Origin: Bog-473 sp963770645
Lineage (GTDB): Bacteria; Actinomycetota; Acidimicrobiia; Acidimicrobiales; RAAP-2
Reading direction: 5' to 3'
Length of the DNA stretch: 64,000 nt
Assembly: GCA_963770645.1 (NCBI GenBank)
Contig: CAVYQL010000003.1
Coordinates: forward strand, 186,001 to 250,000
Shown piece after piece: positions 52,505 to 61,063 of this stretch (positions are counted from its first letter, which is position 1; each line of letters begins with the position of its first letter). Below the pieces are notes generated by a model that was not told the DNA's origin, did no database searches, and saw only the letters and a program-made list of their open reading frames with translations. A program made the translations under genes and the position numbers.

Positions 52505-53206
52505 TCAGTACCGGCCGGTCTTCGCCCGGGCCTCGTCGTAGACGGCCTGCAGCCGGGGCACCAGCGCCTCGGTGGTGGCGTGCACGGCCGAGCGGGACAC
52601 CCGACCGCCCCCGGTCCGGGCCGGCGGCGGGAGCGCGGGGCCGACCACGATCTGAATCGTGCGCGGCTTGGGCAGCAGGCTGCCCTTGGGCATGGCGAGG
52701 TCCGAGCCGCCGATGCCCACCGGCACGATGGGCGCCCCGGTGCGGGCGGACAAGAAGGCCGCCCCCTCCATGAGGTCCTCGACGAGCGGGCCCTCGCGCC
52801 GGGTCCCCTCGGGGAAGAGGACGAGGACCTCCCCTTGGCGGAGCACCTCCTCGGCGCGCTGGAGCGCCTCGCGGTCGGCCGACTCGCGATGCACGGGGAA
52901 GGCGCCGACGCTCAACAACAGCTTGCCGAGCCACTTGTTCTCCCACATCTCGTCCTTGGTCATGAAGAAGAGCTTGCGCTCCGTGCAGAAGGCGGCGAAC
53001 CCGAAGTCGGCGAAGGAGCGGTGCACCGGGGCGAGGATCACCGGCCCGCTCTTGGGCACGTGCTCGGCCCCGGTGACCTTGGGGCGGAACCACGCCCACA
53101 GAGCGGTCACGAAGATCATGCGCTCGCCGCGGTAGAGCACGGTCCGCCGCGGGTCCACCTCGAATTCCTGGTGCCGGCCCGGGGCCGGCGGCGCCGCTTC
53201 ACTCAC
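52505..53206 (-). CDS. plsC: 1-acyl-sn-glycerol-3-phosphate acyltransferase family
   Basis: The protein has 233 residues from GTG 53206 in a GTGA overlap with the upstream stop. The acyltransferase motifs are HRSFADF (H-x4-D) and FPEGTRREG, with GAPIVPVGIGG as motif III/IV. It makes phosphatidate from lysophosphatidate, or acylates a related lipid. It is the last gene of the minus-strand operon that starts at scpA. The plsC symbol is by family; substrate details are unproven. Confidence 0.9.
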   Translation of the reverse strand: MSEAAPPAPGRHQEFEVDPRRTVLYRGERMIFVTALWAWFRPKVTGAEHVPKSGPVILAPVHRSFADFGFAAFCTERKLFFMTKDEMWENKWLGKLLLSVGAFPVHRESADREALQRAEEVLRQGEVLVLFPEGTRREGPLVEDLMEGAAFLSARTGAPIVPVGIGGSDLAMPKGSLLPKPRTIQIVVGPALPPPARTGGGRVSRSAVHATTEALVPRLQAVYDEARAKTGRY

Positions 53207-55128
53207 AGCCACGTCAACACCTCCGCGACCACATCTTGCACCGAGCGCCCCGTCGTATCGAGCCGGTGGGCGTCCTCGGCCTCGCGCAAGGGGGACGCAT
53301 CGCGGGTCGAGTCGATGCGGTCCCGCCGCGCTACCCAGTCCGGCTCCTCGTCGTGTCGGCGCCGGGCCCGCTCCTCGGGCGACGCCGTGAGATACACCTT
53401 GAGCTCGGCGTCGGGGAACACGACCGAACCGATGTCGCGCCCCTCGACCACACCCCCGCCGTGCGCCTCGGCCCAAGCCCGCTGGCGCCGCACCAGCTGG
53501 CGCCGCACGTCTGGATTGGCCGCCACGATGGAGACGACCCGGCCCACCTCGGGCGAACGGATCACCGCCGTCACGTCGTGGCCGTCGATGAGCACCCGGG
53601 GGCCAGCCTCGATGCGCGCCGCCTCGGCCAGCGCGGCGACCGCGGCCGCATCGTCGGGTGCGATCCCTCGGGCGAGCGCGAGGGCGGCAACCGCCCGGTA
53701 CATCGCTCCCGTATCGAGCCGCTCGACGCCGAGATGCTCGGCCACCGCACGCGAGACGGTCGACTTGCCCGCACCGGCGGGGCCGTCGATGGCGACCAGG
53801 AGCGGCCGGGGCGCGTCGCGCCCGGCGGGACCGCCCGCCAGGCGTCCGAGGTCGCCGGCGAAGTCCGGGTAGCTGGTCGCGACGGCGGCGAACCCCGTGA
53901 TCAGGCTGCGCTCGCCGGCCCGGGCGGCCAGCCCGGCCACCGCCGCGGCCATCGCCATGCGGTGATCCCCCAGGCTGTCGACGCGGGCGCCGCGCAGCGG
54001 CCCCGCGACGCCGGTGATGGCGAGGGTGTCACCCTCGACCCGGGCCGAGGCGCCAAAGGCCTCGACCAACGACGCCACGGCGGCCAGTCGGTCGACCTCC
54101 TTCACGCGGAGCTCGCCCACGTCGGAGAAGACGGTGGTCCCTTCGGCCACCGCGGCCGCCACGGCCAGGACGGGCACCTCGTCGAGCGACGGGATCTCTC
54201 TGGCCTGCACCGCCGTGGCGCGGAGGGGCCCAGCGGACGCCCGGATGGACGCGGTGCCGGGCCCGTCGGGCACGAGGGTGACCCGCGCGCCCATGCGCTG
54301 GAGGACCGAGACGTAGCCGAGCCGGGCCGGGCCGCTGTAGACACCCGCGACCTCGACCTCGCTGCCCGCGACCACCACGCCCGCCACGACGAAGAAGGCC
54401 GACTGGGAGGGGTCTCCGGGGACCACCCGGTCGACGGGCCGGAGCGCCGACGCGCGCAGGGTGACGACACGCCCCTCGCCCCAGGGCTCCACCGAGACGT
54501 CGGCTCCGGCCTCGGCCAGCATCTCCTCGGTGTGGGCGCGCGTCGTCACGGCCTCGCGCACGACCGTGGTGCCACTGGCCGAGAGACCGGCCAACAAGAT
54601 GGCCGACTTCACCTGTGCGCTGGCGACCTTGGACGTCCAGTCGATCCCGTGCAACGAGCCCCCCGTCACGCGCAGCGGTGGCTGGCACCGCGCACCGTTG
54701 CCTTCGACGGTTGCGCCCATCAGGCCGAGCGGTTCGGCCACCCGGTCCATGGGCCGCCTGGAGAGCGACTCGTCGCCGGTCAATTCGGTGTCCCAGTCGA
54801 AGCCCGCCACCAGCCCGGTCAACAACCGCATCGACGTGCCCGAATTCCCGCAGTCGAGCGGGGCGGCCGGGCGATGCAGTCGCGCCCGCCCCCCGTGCAG
54901 CACCACCGACCCGTCGGCCCGTCGCTCGACGCCGGCGCCCATGGCTTCGACGGCGGCCAGGGAGGCGGCCACGTCCGCCCCGTCGGAGAGCCCACGCACC
55001 TCCGAGGTCCCCTCGGCAAGTGCGCCGAAGAGCACGGCGCGGTGCGAGATCGACTTCTCCCCCGGGGTGCGCGTCGTGCCGCGGCAGGGCACACCGCCGG
55101 TGACGACGAGGATGCGCGGCGCGGTCAT
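53203..55128 (-). CDS. aroA-cmk: EPSP synthase fused to cytidylate kinase
   Basis: The protein has 641 residues. Residues 1-about 430 are 3-phosphoshikimate 1-carboxyvinyltransferase: TPGEKSISHRAVLFGAL, LDCGNSGTSMRLLTGL, TTRAHTEEML, SLDEVPVLAV, SLGDHRMAMA. Residues about 437-641 are CMP kinase: VAIDGPAGAGKSTVSRAVA, LDTGAMYRAVA, GRDIGSVVFPDAELKVYLTAS, RRDRIDSTRDASPL. A short GGPAGRDAPRP linker joins them. Both halves look complete. Start overlaps the tyrA stop (ATGA) and end overlaps plsC. The fused protein couples aromatic synthesis with nucleotide metabolism in one polypeptide. Confidence 0.95.
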   Translation of the reverse strand: MTAPRILVVTGGVPCRGTTRTPGEKSISHRAVLFGALAEGTSEVRGLSDGADVAASLAAVEAMGAGVERRADGSVVLHGGRARLHRPAAPLDCGNSGTSMRLLTGLVAGFDWDTELTGDESLSRRPMDRVAEPLGLMGATVEGNGARCQPPLRVTGGSLHGIDWTSKVASAQVKSAILLAGLSASGTTVVREAVTTRAHTEEMLAEAGADVSVEPWGEGRVVTLRASALRPVDRVVPGDPSQSAFFVVAGVVVAGSEVEVAGVYSGPARLGYVSVLQRMGARVTLVPDGPGTASIRASAGPLRATAVQAREIPSLDEVPVLAVAAAVAEGTTVFSDVGELRVKEVDRLAAVASLVEAFGASARVEGDTLAITGVAGPLRGARVDSLGDHRMAMAAAVAGLAARAGERSLITGFAAVATSYPDFAGDLGRLAGGPAGRDAPRPLLVAIDGPAGAGKSTVSRAVAEHLGVERLDTGAMYRAVAALALARGIAPDDAAAVAALAEAARIEAGPRVLIDGHDVTAVIRSPEVGRVVSIVAANPDVRRQLVRRQRAWAEAHGGGVVEGRDIGSVVFPDAELKVYLTASPEERARRRHDEEPDWVARRDRIDSTRDASPLREAEDAHRLDTTGRSVQDVVAEVLTWL

Positions 55129-56219
55129 GACAGGTGGGCCACCCGGCAGCGGTAGCCGTGCGCCTCGACCGAGACGGCCAGCGTGTCGGCGTCCGCGCCA
55201 TCGACGACGAGGATGAGCACGCCGCGCGGGCCCTCGGCCGAGTGGGCGATCTCGATGTCGTAGATGCCGATGCCCGCGTCGGCGGCGAGCGAGGTGATCT
55301 CGGCCAGGACCCCGGCGCGGTCGGGCACCGGGATGCGGAGCTCGGCCAGGTGGTCCGGCCGGACGACCCGCGCCGGCAGGTTGCGGCGGGCCGCGCTGGC
55401 TTTTTCCAGAGCGTCGAGCAGCGCCGGGCGGTCCTGGGCGGCGATCCGCTCGCGCATGGCCGTGAGGTCGACGACGAGGGCGTCGAGCGCATCGACGATG
55501 GGCACTGCGTTCTCGGCGCAGATGTCCGGCCAGATCCCCGGATGCCCCGCCGCGACGCGGGTCATGTCACGGAAACCGCCGGCGGCCAGCCGGAGCAAGG
55601 CGCCGTCCTGCTCGGCACCCGCGCTCGCCGCGTTCATCAGGGTCGCCGCGACGAGGTGGGGGACGTGCGAGACCACCGCGACGAGCCGATCGTGGTCGGC
55701 CGCCGAGAGCACGAGGACATCGGCGCCCAGGCTCAGCACGACGCCCTTGAGGCGGTCGAAGGACTCGAGATCGGTGACGGCCGTGGGCGTGAGCGTCCAG
55801 ACGGCTCCCTCGAAGAGGTCCGGATCGGCCCCGCGCAGCCCGATCTGCTCCGAGCCTGCCATCGGGTGGCCCCCGATGAAGCGCGGGTGGTCGGCCGCCT
55901 CGACGATGGCCGTCTTGACCCCGCTCACGTCGCTCACCACCGCGTCAGGCCGGCGCCCCGTCGCCGCCAGGATCCGCCGCACCTCGCCGGCCACCGCGGC
56001 GGCGGGCACGGCGACGAAGACCACCTCCGCGTCGGGGTCGTCACCCAGGGCGTCGATCACACCGGCCGCCAGCGCCTCGGCGGCCCGCCCTTCGTCGGCG
56101 TCGATCCCCGAGACGTGCCAGCCGCGGCGGCGCAGCCCGAGGGCGATGGAGCCCCCGATGAGCCCCGTCCCAACGACCAGCGCCCGGCGAACCGGCCCAG
56201 CCTCAGTCGGGGAGGTCAT
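55125..56219 (-). CDS. tyrA: Prephenate dehydrogenase
   Basis: The protein has 364 residues. NAD site LVVGTGLIGGSIALGLRRRGWHVSGID, catalytic region SDVSGVKTAIVEAADHPRFIGGHPMAGSEQIGLRGAD, then HDRLVAVVSHVPHLVAATLM and a C-terminal ACT domain (LRIPVPDRAGVLAEITSLAADAGIGIYDIEIAH), likely for tyrosine feedback. The ATG at 56219 sits inside the end of aroH (17-bp overlap), showing tight coupling. Confidence 0.95.
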   Translation of the reverse strand: MTSPTEAGPVRRALVVGTGLIGGSIALGLRRRGWHVSGIDADEGRAAEALAAGVIDALGDDPDAEVVFVAVPAAAVAGEVRRILAATGRRPDAVVSDVSGVKTAIVEAADHPRFIGGHPMAGSEQIGLRGADPDLFEGAVWTLTPTAVTDLESFDRLKGVVLSLGADVLVLSAADHDRLVAVVSHVPHLVAATLMNAASAGAEQDGALLRLAAGGFRDMTRVAAGHPGIWPDICAENAVPIVDALDALVVDLTAMRERIAAQDRPALLDALEKASAARRNLPARVVRPDHLAELRIPVPDRAGVLAEITSLAADAGIGIYDIEIAHSAEGPRGVLILVVDGADADTLAVSVEAHGYRCRVAHLS

Positions 56220-56577
56220 CGCGGAGCCCTTGGGCGCCGTGGAGGTAGACGTGGTGCATGTCCTCTCGGGAGCGTCCCGTGTAGACGTGCAGCAGCACGC
56301 GGACGCACAGGGGCATGGAGCCGGGGACCGCGATCTCTGCGGCGCACAACAAGGGCACGGCACCGAACCCGATCTCGCGGATGGCCGTCGCCGGGAAGAT
56401 GCTCGTCACGTCGGGTGTGGCCGTGAAGAGGATGCTGATGATGTCGTCCTCACGCAGCTCGTTGCGGGCCATGACCTCGCGCAACAGCTCCTGGGTGCGC
56501 TCTGTCACCTGGGCGGCCGTGTCGGCATCGACCGTCGTCGCCCCGCGCAGACCCCTGACCATGAGGGAGGATGCCAT
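56203..56577 (-). CDS. aroH: Chorismate mutase, AroH type
   Basis: The protein has 124 residues; ATG 56577 or Met6 (56562) could start it. VRGLRGATTVDADTAAQVTERTQELLREVMARN, DDIISILFTATPDVTSIFPATAIREIG and PLCVRVLLHVYTG are the monofunctional trimeric AroH family. It converts chorismate to prephenate, the substrate of the next gene product. The C-terminal 17 bases overlap tyrA. Confidence 0.95.
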   Translation of the reverse strand: MASSLMVRGLRGATTVDADTAAQVTERTQELLREVMARNELREDDIISILFTATPDVTSIFPATAIREIGFGAVPLLCAAEIAVPGSMPLCVRVLLHVYTGRSREDMHHVYLHGAQGLRDDLPD

Positions 56578-56660
56578 GGCGGCTCACTCTACCGGGCGGC
56601 GCCTCGCCAGCCCGCTGGCCTGGGCCTCCGTGTGCCGCCGGCGCCACGAGCGGCGAAACG

Positions 56661-57386
56661 TCACGGCGCCGGTCGCGCTGCCGCGGCAGCGGCCAGGGCG
56701 CGGACCTCGTCGGCCTCGAGCGCGCGCCACTCCCCCGGCCCGAGCATCGTGTCGCGCAGCGGACCGATCCGGGTCCGCACCAATCGCAGCACCCGGTGCC
56801 CGACCGCCTCGCACATGCGGCGGACCTGGCGGTTGCGTCCTTCGTGGATCACGATGCGCAGCACGCCGGGCGCCAGCACTCCCACCTCGGCCGGTGCCGT
56901 CGGCCCGTCGTCGAGCTCCACGCCTTGGCGCAGCGCGCGCAAGGCGCCCGGTGCCGGCGTGCCGCCGGCCACCTCGGCCACGTACTCCTTGGCGACGCCA
57001 TGGGAGGGATGGGTGAGCACATGGGCCAGGGCGCCGTCGTTCGTCAACACGAGGAGACCCTCGGTGTGGCGGTCCAGGCGCCCGACCGGGAACACGCGCG
57101 GCTCGGCGGGCACGAGGGCCAAGACGGTCGGACGCCCCTGGGGGTCGTCGGCCGTGGTGATGACGTCGTCGGGCTTGTTCAGCAGGTAGTAGACGAGGTC
57201 GGGCGCCACCGGCACCAGGGCGCCGTCGACCTCGACCCGGGCCGTTGCCGTGTCGATGCGCCGCCCGAGGTTGGCCACCTCGCCGTCGACGGTGACCCGG
57301 CCCGCGGCGATGAGCTCCTCGCAGGCCCGTCGCGAGCCCAGGCCGGCACGGGCGAGGACCTTTTGCAGGCGCTCCCCCTCCCCCAC
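56661..57386 (-). CDS. rluB: RsuA/RluB-family rRNA pseudouridine synthase
   Basis: The protein has 241 residues from a GTG at 57386. An N-terminal S4 domain (RLQKVLARAGLGSRRACEELIAAGRVTVDG) precedes the catalytic domain with YLLNKPDDVITT and GRLDRHTEGLLVLTNDG (catalytic Asp), and HEGRNRQVRRMCEAVG. It modifies rRNA uridine. RluB (23S) is the actinobacterial default, but RsuA-type specificity cannot be excluded. Sits between scpB and aroH as in many actinobacteria. Confidence 0.92.
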   Translation of the reverse strand: MGEGERLQKVLARAGLGSRRACEELIAAGRVTVDGEVANLGRRIDTATARVEVDGALVPVAPDLVYYLLNKPDDVITTADDPQGRPTVLALVPAEPRVFPVGRLDRHTEGLLVLTNDGALAHVLTHPSHGVAKEYVAEVAGGTPAPGALRALRQGVELDDGPTAPAEVGVLAPGVLRIVIHEGRNRQVRRMCEAVGHRVLRLVRTRIGPLRDTMLGPGEWRALEADEVRALAAAAAARPAP

Positions 57387-57402
57387 CTCCGCCTCGTCCG
57401 CC

Positions 57403-58002
57403 TCAGGCGTCGTCGGAGCCCGCCTCGATCCCGAGGCCGAGCGCTGACTGCAGGTCCCGCTCGAAGTCGCCCGCCACCTCGGGCCCGGGGAGGAAGTCCT
57501 CGACGGCCGGCAACTGGTCGAGTGAGTCCAGCCCGAGGCGCTCCAAGAAGAGGTCGGTCGTCGCGAACAGCGCGGGCTGGCCTGGCCCCTCGGCGTGGCC
57601 GACCACCGCGATGTACCCGCGCTGTTCCAAGAGACGGGTCACCCCGTCGACGTTGACGCCGCGCAGCGCCGAGATCTGGCCGCGCGACACGGGTTGGCGA
57701 TAGGCGATGATGGCCAGCGTCTCGAGCGCGGCCGTCGACAGGCGGTGCGACACCTCGCGGTTGGCGAAGCGCTCCACGTAGGGCGAGAGGTCCGGGTGCG
57801 TCTGGAGGCGGGCGCCTCCCGCGATGCGGGCCAGGACGAAGCCGCGGCGGTCGCGTTCGTAGGCGCGCGCCAGCTCGTCGAGCGCCTCGTCGACGCGCTC
57901 GACCGGCTCTTCCACCAGCTCGGCCAAGAGGCGTGGCGGCAGGGGCTCGACCGCCACCAACAAGATGGCCTCGATCGTGCGGCCCAATTCAGCGTCTTCC
58001 AC
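57403..58002 (-). CDS. scpB: Segregation and condensation protein B
   Basis: The protein has 199 residues from a GTG at 58002. The family pattern is TIEAILLVAVEPLPPRLLAELV, RLSTAALETLAIIAYRQPVSRGQISALRGVNVDGVTRLLEQRGYI and the FATTDLFLERLGLDSLDQLP winged helix. ScpB binds ScpA in the SMC complex for chromosome compaction. It is 9 bp downstream of scpA. Confidence 0.95.
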   Translation of the reverse strand: MEDAELGRTIEAILLVAVEPLPPRLLAELVEEPVERVDEALDELARAYERDRRGFVLARIAGGARLQTHPDLSPYVERFANREVSHRLSTAALETLAIIAYRQPVSRGQISALRGVNVDGVTRLLEQRGYIAVVGHAEGPGQPALFATTDLFLERLGLDSLDQLPAVEDFLPGPEVAGDFERDLQSALGLGIEAGSDDA

Positions 58003-58011
58003 GCGAGTGCC

Positions 58012-58821
58012 TCACCCCTCGTAGTCGTCGATGTCGTACCCGGCGAGCTCGGCCAGGCCCCGACCACTGCTGACACCCGCCATCTCGTCGGCGGCGACCC
58101 AGATGATGCGCAGCTCGCCGAAGGTGCTCCCCTGACCGAGACTGACCCGGCCCATCTTGCACAGCTCGAGGAGGGCCAAGAAGCGCACGATGACGTCGAT
58201 GCGGGTCCGGCAGCCGACGACCAGTTCGCGGAAGGTGGCGGCCCGCTCGGACTCCGATGCCGCCATCAGGTCGGCCACCGCCTCGGACACCGAGACCGTG
58301 TCCACCGTGACGTGGGACAGGTCGACCCGGAGCGCCGGGCGCTCGGCCGACCCACGCAGGTACGCCTGGGCGATGTCCTGGGGCGTCACACCGGCCAGGA
58401 GGTCCGGTGCGTGCGCGGCGAAGTCGTCCTCGAGGCCGACCTCACGTGGGATGGAGCGCGACGCCCGCTCGGCCAGCGCCACGAAGACGTCCGCTGCGGC
58501 GGCGTAGGCCCGGCACTCGAGCAGGCGGGCCAACAGCAGGTCACGCTCCTCCCAGCCCACGTAGTCCTCGTCCTCATCGCTGGCGTCGGGACCGGGCAGC
58601 AGCCGCTGGGACTTGAGCTCGATCAAGATTGCCGCCACCAACAAGAACTCGGAGAGCTGGTTGAAGTCGATCGCGTCGCGCTGCTCGTTCAGCACCGACA
58701 CGAAGGCGTCCACGACCGGCAGAAGGGGGACGTCGAGGACGTCGACCTCGTGCGACGACACCAGGTGCAACAAGAGCTCGATGGGTCCCTCGAAGACGGG
58801 TGTCGACACCGCGTAAGCCAC
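58012..58821 (-). CDS. scpA: Segregation and condensation protein A (kleisin)
   Basis: The protein has 269 residues from a GTG at 58821. FEGPIELLLHLVSSHEVDVLDVPLLPVVDAFVSVLN and LSEFLLVAAILIELKSQRLLPG are the N-terminal kleisin signature. The C-terminal winged helix includes VVGCRTRIDVIVRFLALLELCKMGRV. First gene of the seven-gene minus-strand operon down to plsC, and divergent from trpS. Confidence 0.95.
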   Translation of the reverse strand: MAYAVSTPVFEGPIELLLHLVSSHEVDVLDVPLLPVVDAFVSVLNEQRDAIDFNQLSEFLLVAAILIELKSQRLLPGPDASDEDEDYVGWEERDLLLARLLECRAYAAAADVFVALAERASRSIPREVGLEDDFAAHAPDLLAGVTPQDIAQAYLRGSAERPALRVDLSHVTVDTVSVSEAVADLMAASESERAATFRELVVGCRTRIDVIVRFLALLELCKMGRVSLGQGSTFGELRIIWVAADEMAGVSSGRGLAELAGYDIDDYEG

Positions 58822-58934
58822 CCACCGACGTTATCGAACGGCGCCCGGCCTGCGGCGCACCCCCGACAGGCCTCGGGACGGATGCCCTGGCCAGCGCCAG
58901 GAGCCGTGTCCCGTGCGCCCTACCATGGCGCCCC

Positions 58935-59918
58935 ATGAACAGGGTCCTCTCTGGCATCGCACCCTCGGGCAGCTTCACCTTGGGGAACTATCTCGGAGCC
59001 CTGCGTCACTGGGTCTCCTTCCAGGACGGGTACGACGCCTTCTACTGCGTGGTCGACCTGCACGCGCTGACGACCGAGATCGACCCGGCCGACCTGCGGG
59101 CCAACACCCTCGACGCCGCCCTCAACCTCCTGGCCGTCGGGCTCGACCCCGAGCGCTGCACGCTCTTCGTGCAGAGCCACGTACCCGAGCACACCCGCCT
59201 GACCTGGCTGCTCGAGTGCACGGCCTCCACGGGCGAGCTACGCCGGATGACCCAGTTCAAGGACAAGGGCCAGGGCCAGGAGGCGGCGCGGGTCGGGCTC
59301 TTCACCTACCCGGTGCTCATGGCGGCCGACATCCTCCTCTACGACGCCAACGAGGTGCCCGTCGGCGACGACCAGCGCCAGCACCTCGAGCTGACCCGCG
59401 AGCTGGCCGTGCGCTTCAACAACCGCTACGGCGAGACCTTCACGGTGCCCGAAGCCGCCATCCCCGGCATCGGGGCGCGCGTGATGGACCTCCAGCACCC
59501 CGAGCGCAAGATGTCCAAGTCGGCCGACTCCCCGCTCGGCACCATCGGGCTCCTCGACACCGACGAGGAGATCACGCGCAAGGTGCGCCGCGCCGTCACC
59601 GACACCGACGGCGAGATGCGCTACGACCGGGCCGCCAAGCCCGGCCTGGCCAACCTGCTCGACCTCCTGGCCGCGGCGACCGGGCGCACACCCGAGGAGG
59701 TGGCGCGGGGTTACACGCGCTACGGCGACCTCAAGAACGATGTGGCCGCCGCGCTGTGCGAGCTGATCGCGCCGGTGCGCACCCGCCGCGCCGAGCTGGA
59801 GGATGACCTGGGCTACGTCGGCAGCGTGCTGGCGCGCGGCGCGGCCCACGCGCACGACGTGGCGGCGACGACCTACGCCCGCGCCGCCGATGCGATGGGT
59901 CTGCTCCCCGAGGCCTGA
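58935..59918 (+). CDS. trpS: Tryptophanyl-tRNA synthetase
   Basis: The protein has 327 residues. The class I motifs are PSGSFTLGNYLGA (HIGH-like, with Thr-Leu in place of His) and RKMSKS. The VQSHVPEHTRLTWLLECTASTGELRRM and GDDQRQHLELTRELAVRFN segments are standard. It charges tRNA-Trp. TACCAT lies eight bases before the ATG without a ribosome site, suggesting a leaderless message. Ends one base from the convergent M50 gene. Confidence 0.96.
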   Translation: MNRVLSGIAPSGSFTLGNYLGALRHWVSFQDGYDAFYCVVDLHALTTEIDPADLRANTLDAALNLLAVGLDPERCTLFVQSHVPEHTRLTWLLECTASTGELRRMTQFKDKGQGQEAARVGLFTYPVLMAADILLYDANEVPVGDDQRQHLELTRELAVRFNNRYGETFTVPEAAIPGIGARVMDLQHPERKMSKSADSPLGTIGLLDTDEEITRKVRRAVTDTDGEMRYDRAAKPGLANLLDLLAAATGRTPEEVARGYTRYGDLKNDVAAALCELIAPVRTRRAELEDDLGYVGSVLARGAAHAHDVAATTYARAADAMGLLPEA

Positions 59919-59919
59919 G

Positions 59920-60702
59920 TCAGATGCCGAGCACGTTGCCCCACCAGTTGTAGAGGCGGTCGAAGAGCCACGTCAGGGGCCCGACGTGTCCGTTCCCGGT
60001 CAAGAAGAAGTTGAGGAGCACGAGTATCAAGAGGGCAGGCATCGTGTACTGGCGGTAGCGCAGGTAGGTCGGCCACCAGCGCGCTGGTATGAAGCGCTCG
60101 ACGACAGCCGAGCCGTCGAGCGGCGGGACGGGCACTAGGTTGAAGGCGCACAGCGCGACATTGACCCAGCCAGCCAAAAAGAGGATCTGCGCCGCGGTCG
60201 ACCACTGCTCGACCGCCGAAAACCCGAGCGGCAAACTCGAGCGGGCGAAGTGCACGAAGAGGAGCCCGAAGACTGCAGCAAGCACTGCGTTGGTGGCGGG
60301 TCCGGCGAGAGCGACGAGCACGCCCTCGTTGCGCGGGCTCCGCAGGTTGGCGGTGTTGACCGGAACCGGCTTGGCCCAACCGATAACGCCGAAGGAGGTG
60401 AGGGAGAGCAGCGCGGGCACGATCAGAGTACCAACCGGGTCGACGTGGGGCACTGGGTTCAGCGTCAGTCGACCGGCGCGGGCCGCGGTGTTGTCGCCGA
60501 ACAGTTTGGCCACCCACCCGTGCGAGATCTCGTGCAAGATGATCGACGGCACGACGCAACAGAAGACGATGATGTCCTGCTCGGTGATGTTGTGGTGGAC
60601 GACGAGCGCCACAACCAAGACGGCGATGGCCGCGACCCAGAGGGTGCGCTTGGTCCGCTGGTCCAACGGCCGCCTCCCGGAGGAGGCTCCGGGTCCGCGC
60701 AC
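59920..60702 (-). CDS. Site-2-type (M50) membrane metalloprotease
   Basis: The protein has 260 residues from a GTG at 60702, immediately after the DksA-like stop. The zinc site HEISHG is in the first long helix, and a second metal ligand motif with VPPLDGSAVVERF is in a later helix. About five or six membrane helices are seen. NPVPHVDPVGTLIVP is the family's third conserved block. It cleaves substrates within the membrane, perhaps regulatory anti-sigma factors. Its target is unknown. Confidence 0.88.
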   Translation of the reverse strand: MRGPGASSGRRPLDQRTKRTLWVAAIAVLVVALVVHHNITEQDIIVFCCVVPSIILHEISHGWVAKLFGDNTAARAGRLTLNPVPHVDPVGTLIVPALLSLTSFGVIGWAKPVPVNTANLRSPRNEGVLVALAGPATNAVLAAVFGLLFVHFARSSLPLGFSAVEQWSTAAQILFLAGWVNVALCAFNLVPVPPLDGSAVVERFIPARWWPTYLRYRQYTMPALLILVLLNFFLTGNGHVGPLTWLFDRLYNWWGNVLGI

Positions 60703-61059
60703 CTAGTGCTTGGCTGCGTCGGCGATGCAGAGGCGGGCCGCCGGCTTGGCCTCGAGCCGGGCCGCCCCGATCGGCTTCCCACAGACCTCGCAATTGCCGT
60801 ACGTCCCGGCCGTGAGCCGGGCGATGGCCGCCTCGACCTCGTCGAGCGCTTCACGCAGCTCGGTCGCCAGCCGCTCGGCCTCGCCACGCTCGGCCGTCAC
60901 CTGGCTCGAGTCGGCGAAGTTCGAGTCGTAGTTGAGCCCGCTCCCCTCGTCGGCGAAGCCCAACTCCTTCAACTGGGCCTGCAATCCGGCCTGCTCGTCC
61001 CGCAGCAGGGCGGCGAAATCGGCGTCGGCGGTCTGCGCCGTTGGGGCCTCGTTCGGCAT
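60703..61059 (-). CDS. DksA/TraR-type zinc-finger protein with a missing cysteine
   Basis: The protein has 118 residues. A helical N-part with RDEQAGLQAQLKELGFADEG precedes the finger CEVCGKPIGAARLEAKPAARLCIAD. The normal finger needs four Cys; here the fourth (position 114) is Asp, leaving Cys90, Cys93 and Cys111. The TYGNCEVCGKPI start and ARLEAKPAARLC pattern still place it in the family, which binds RNA polymerase in the secondary channel. It sits between xerD and the M50 gene. Confidence 0.87.
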   Translation of the reverse strand: MPNEAPTAQTADADFAALLRDEQAGLQAQLKELGFADEGSGLNYDSNFADSSQVTAERGEAERLATELREALDEVEAAIARLTAGTYGNCEVCGKPIGAARLEAKPAARLCIADAAKH

Positions 61060-61063
61060 GGCG

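Noticed and set aside
53236..55155. 639-codon open frame opposite aroA-cmk
   Set aside because: Same reason; the minus-strand gene is fully supported.
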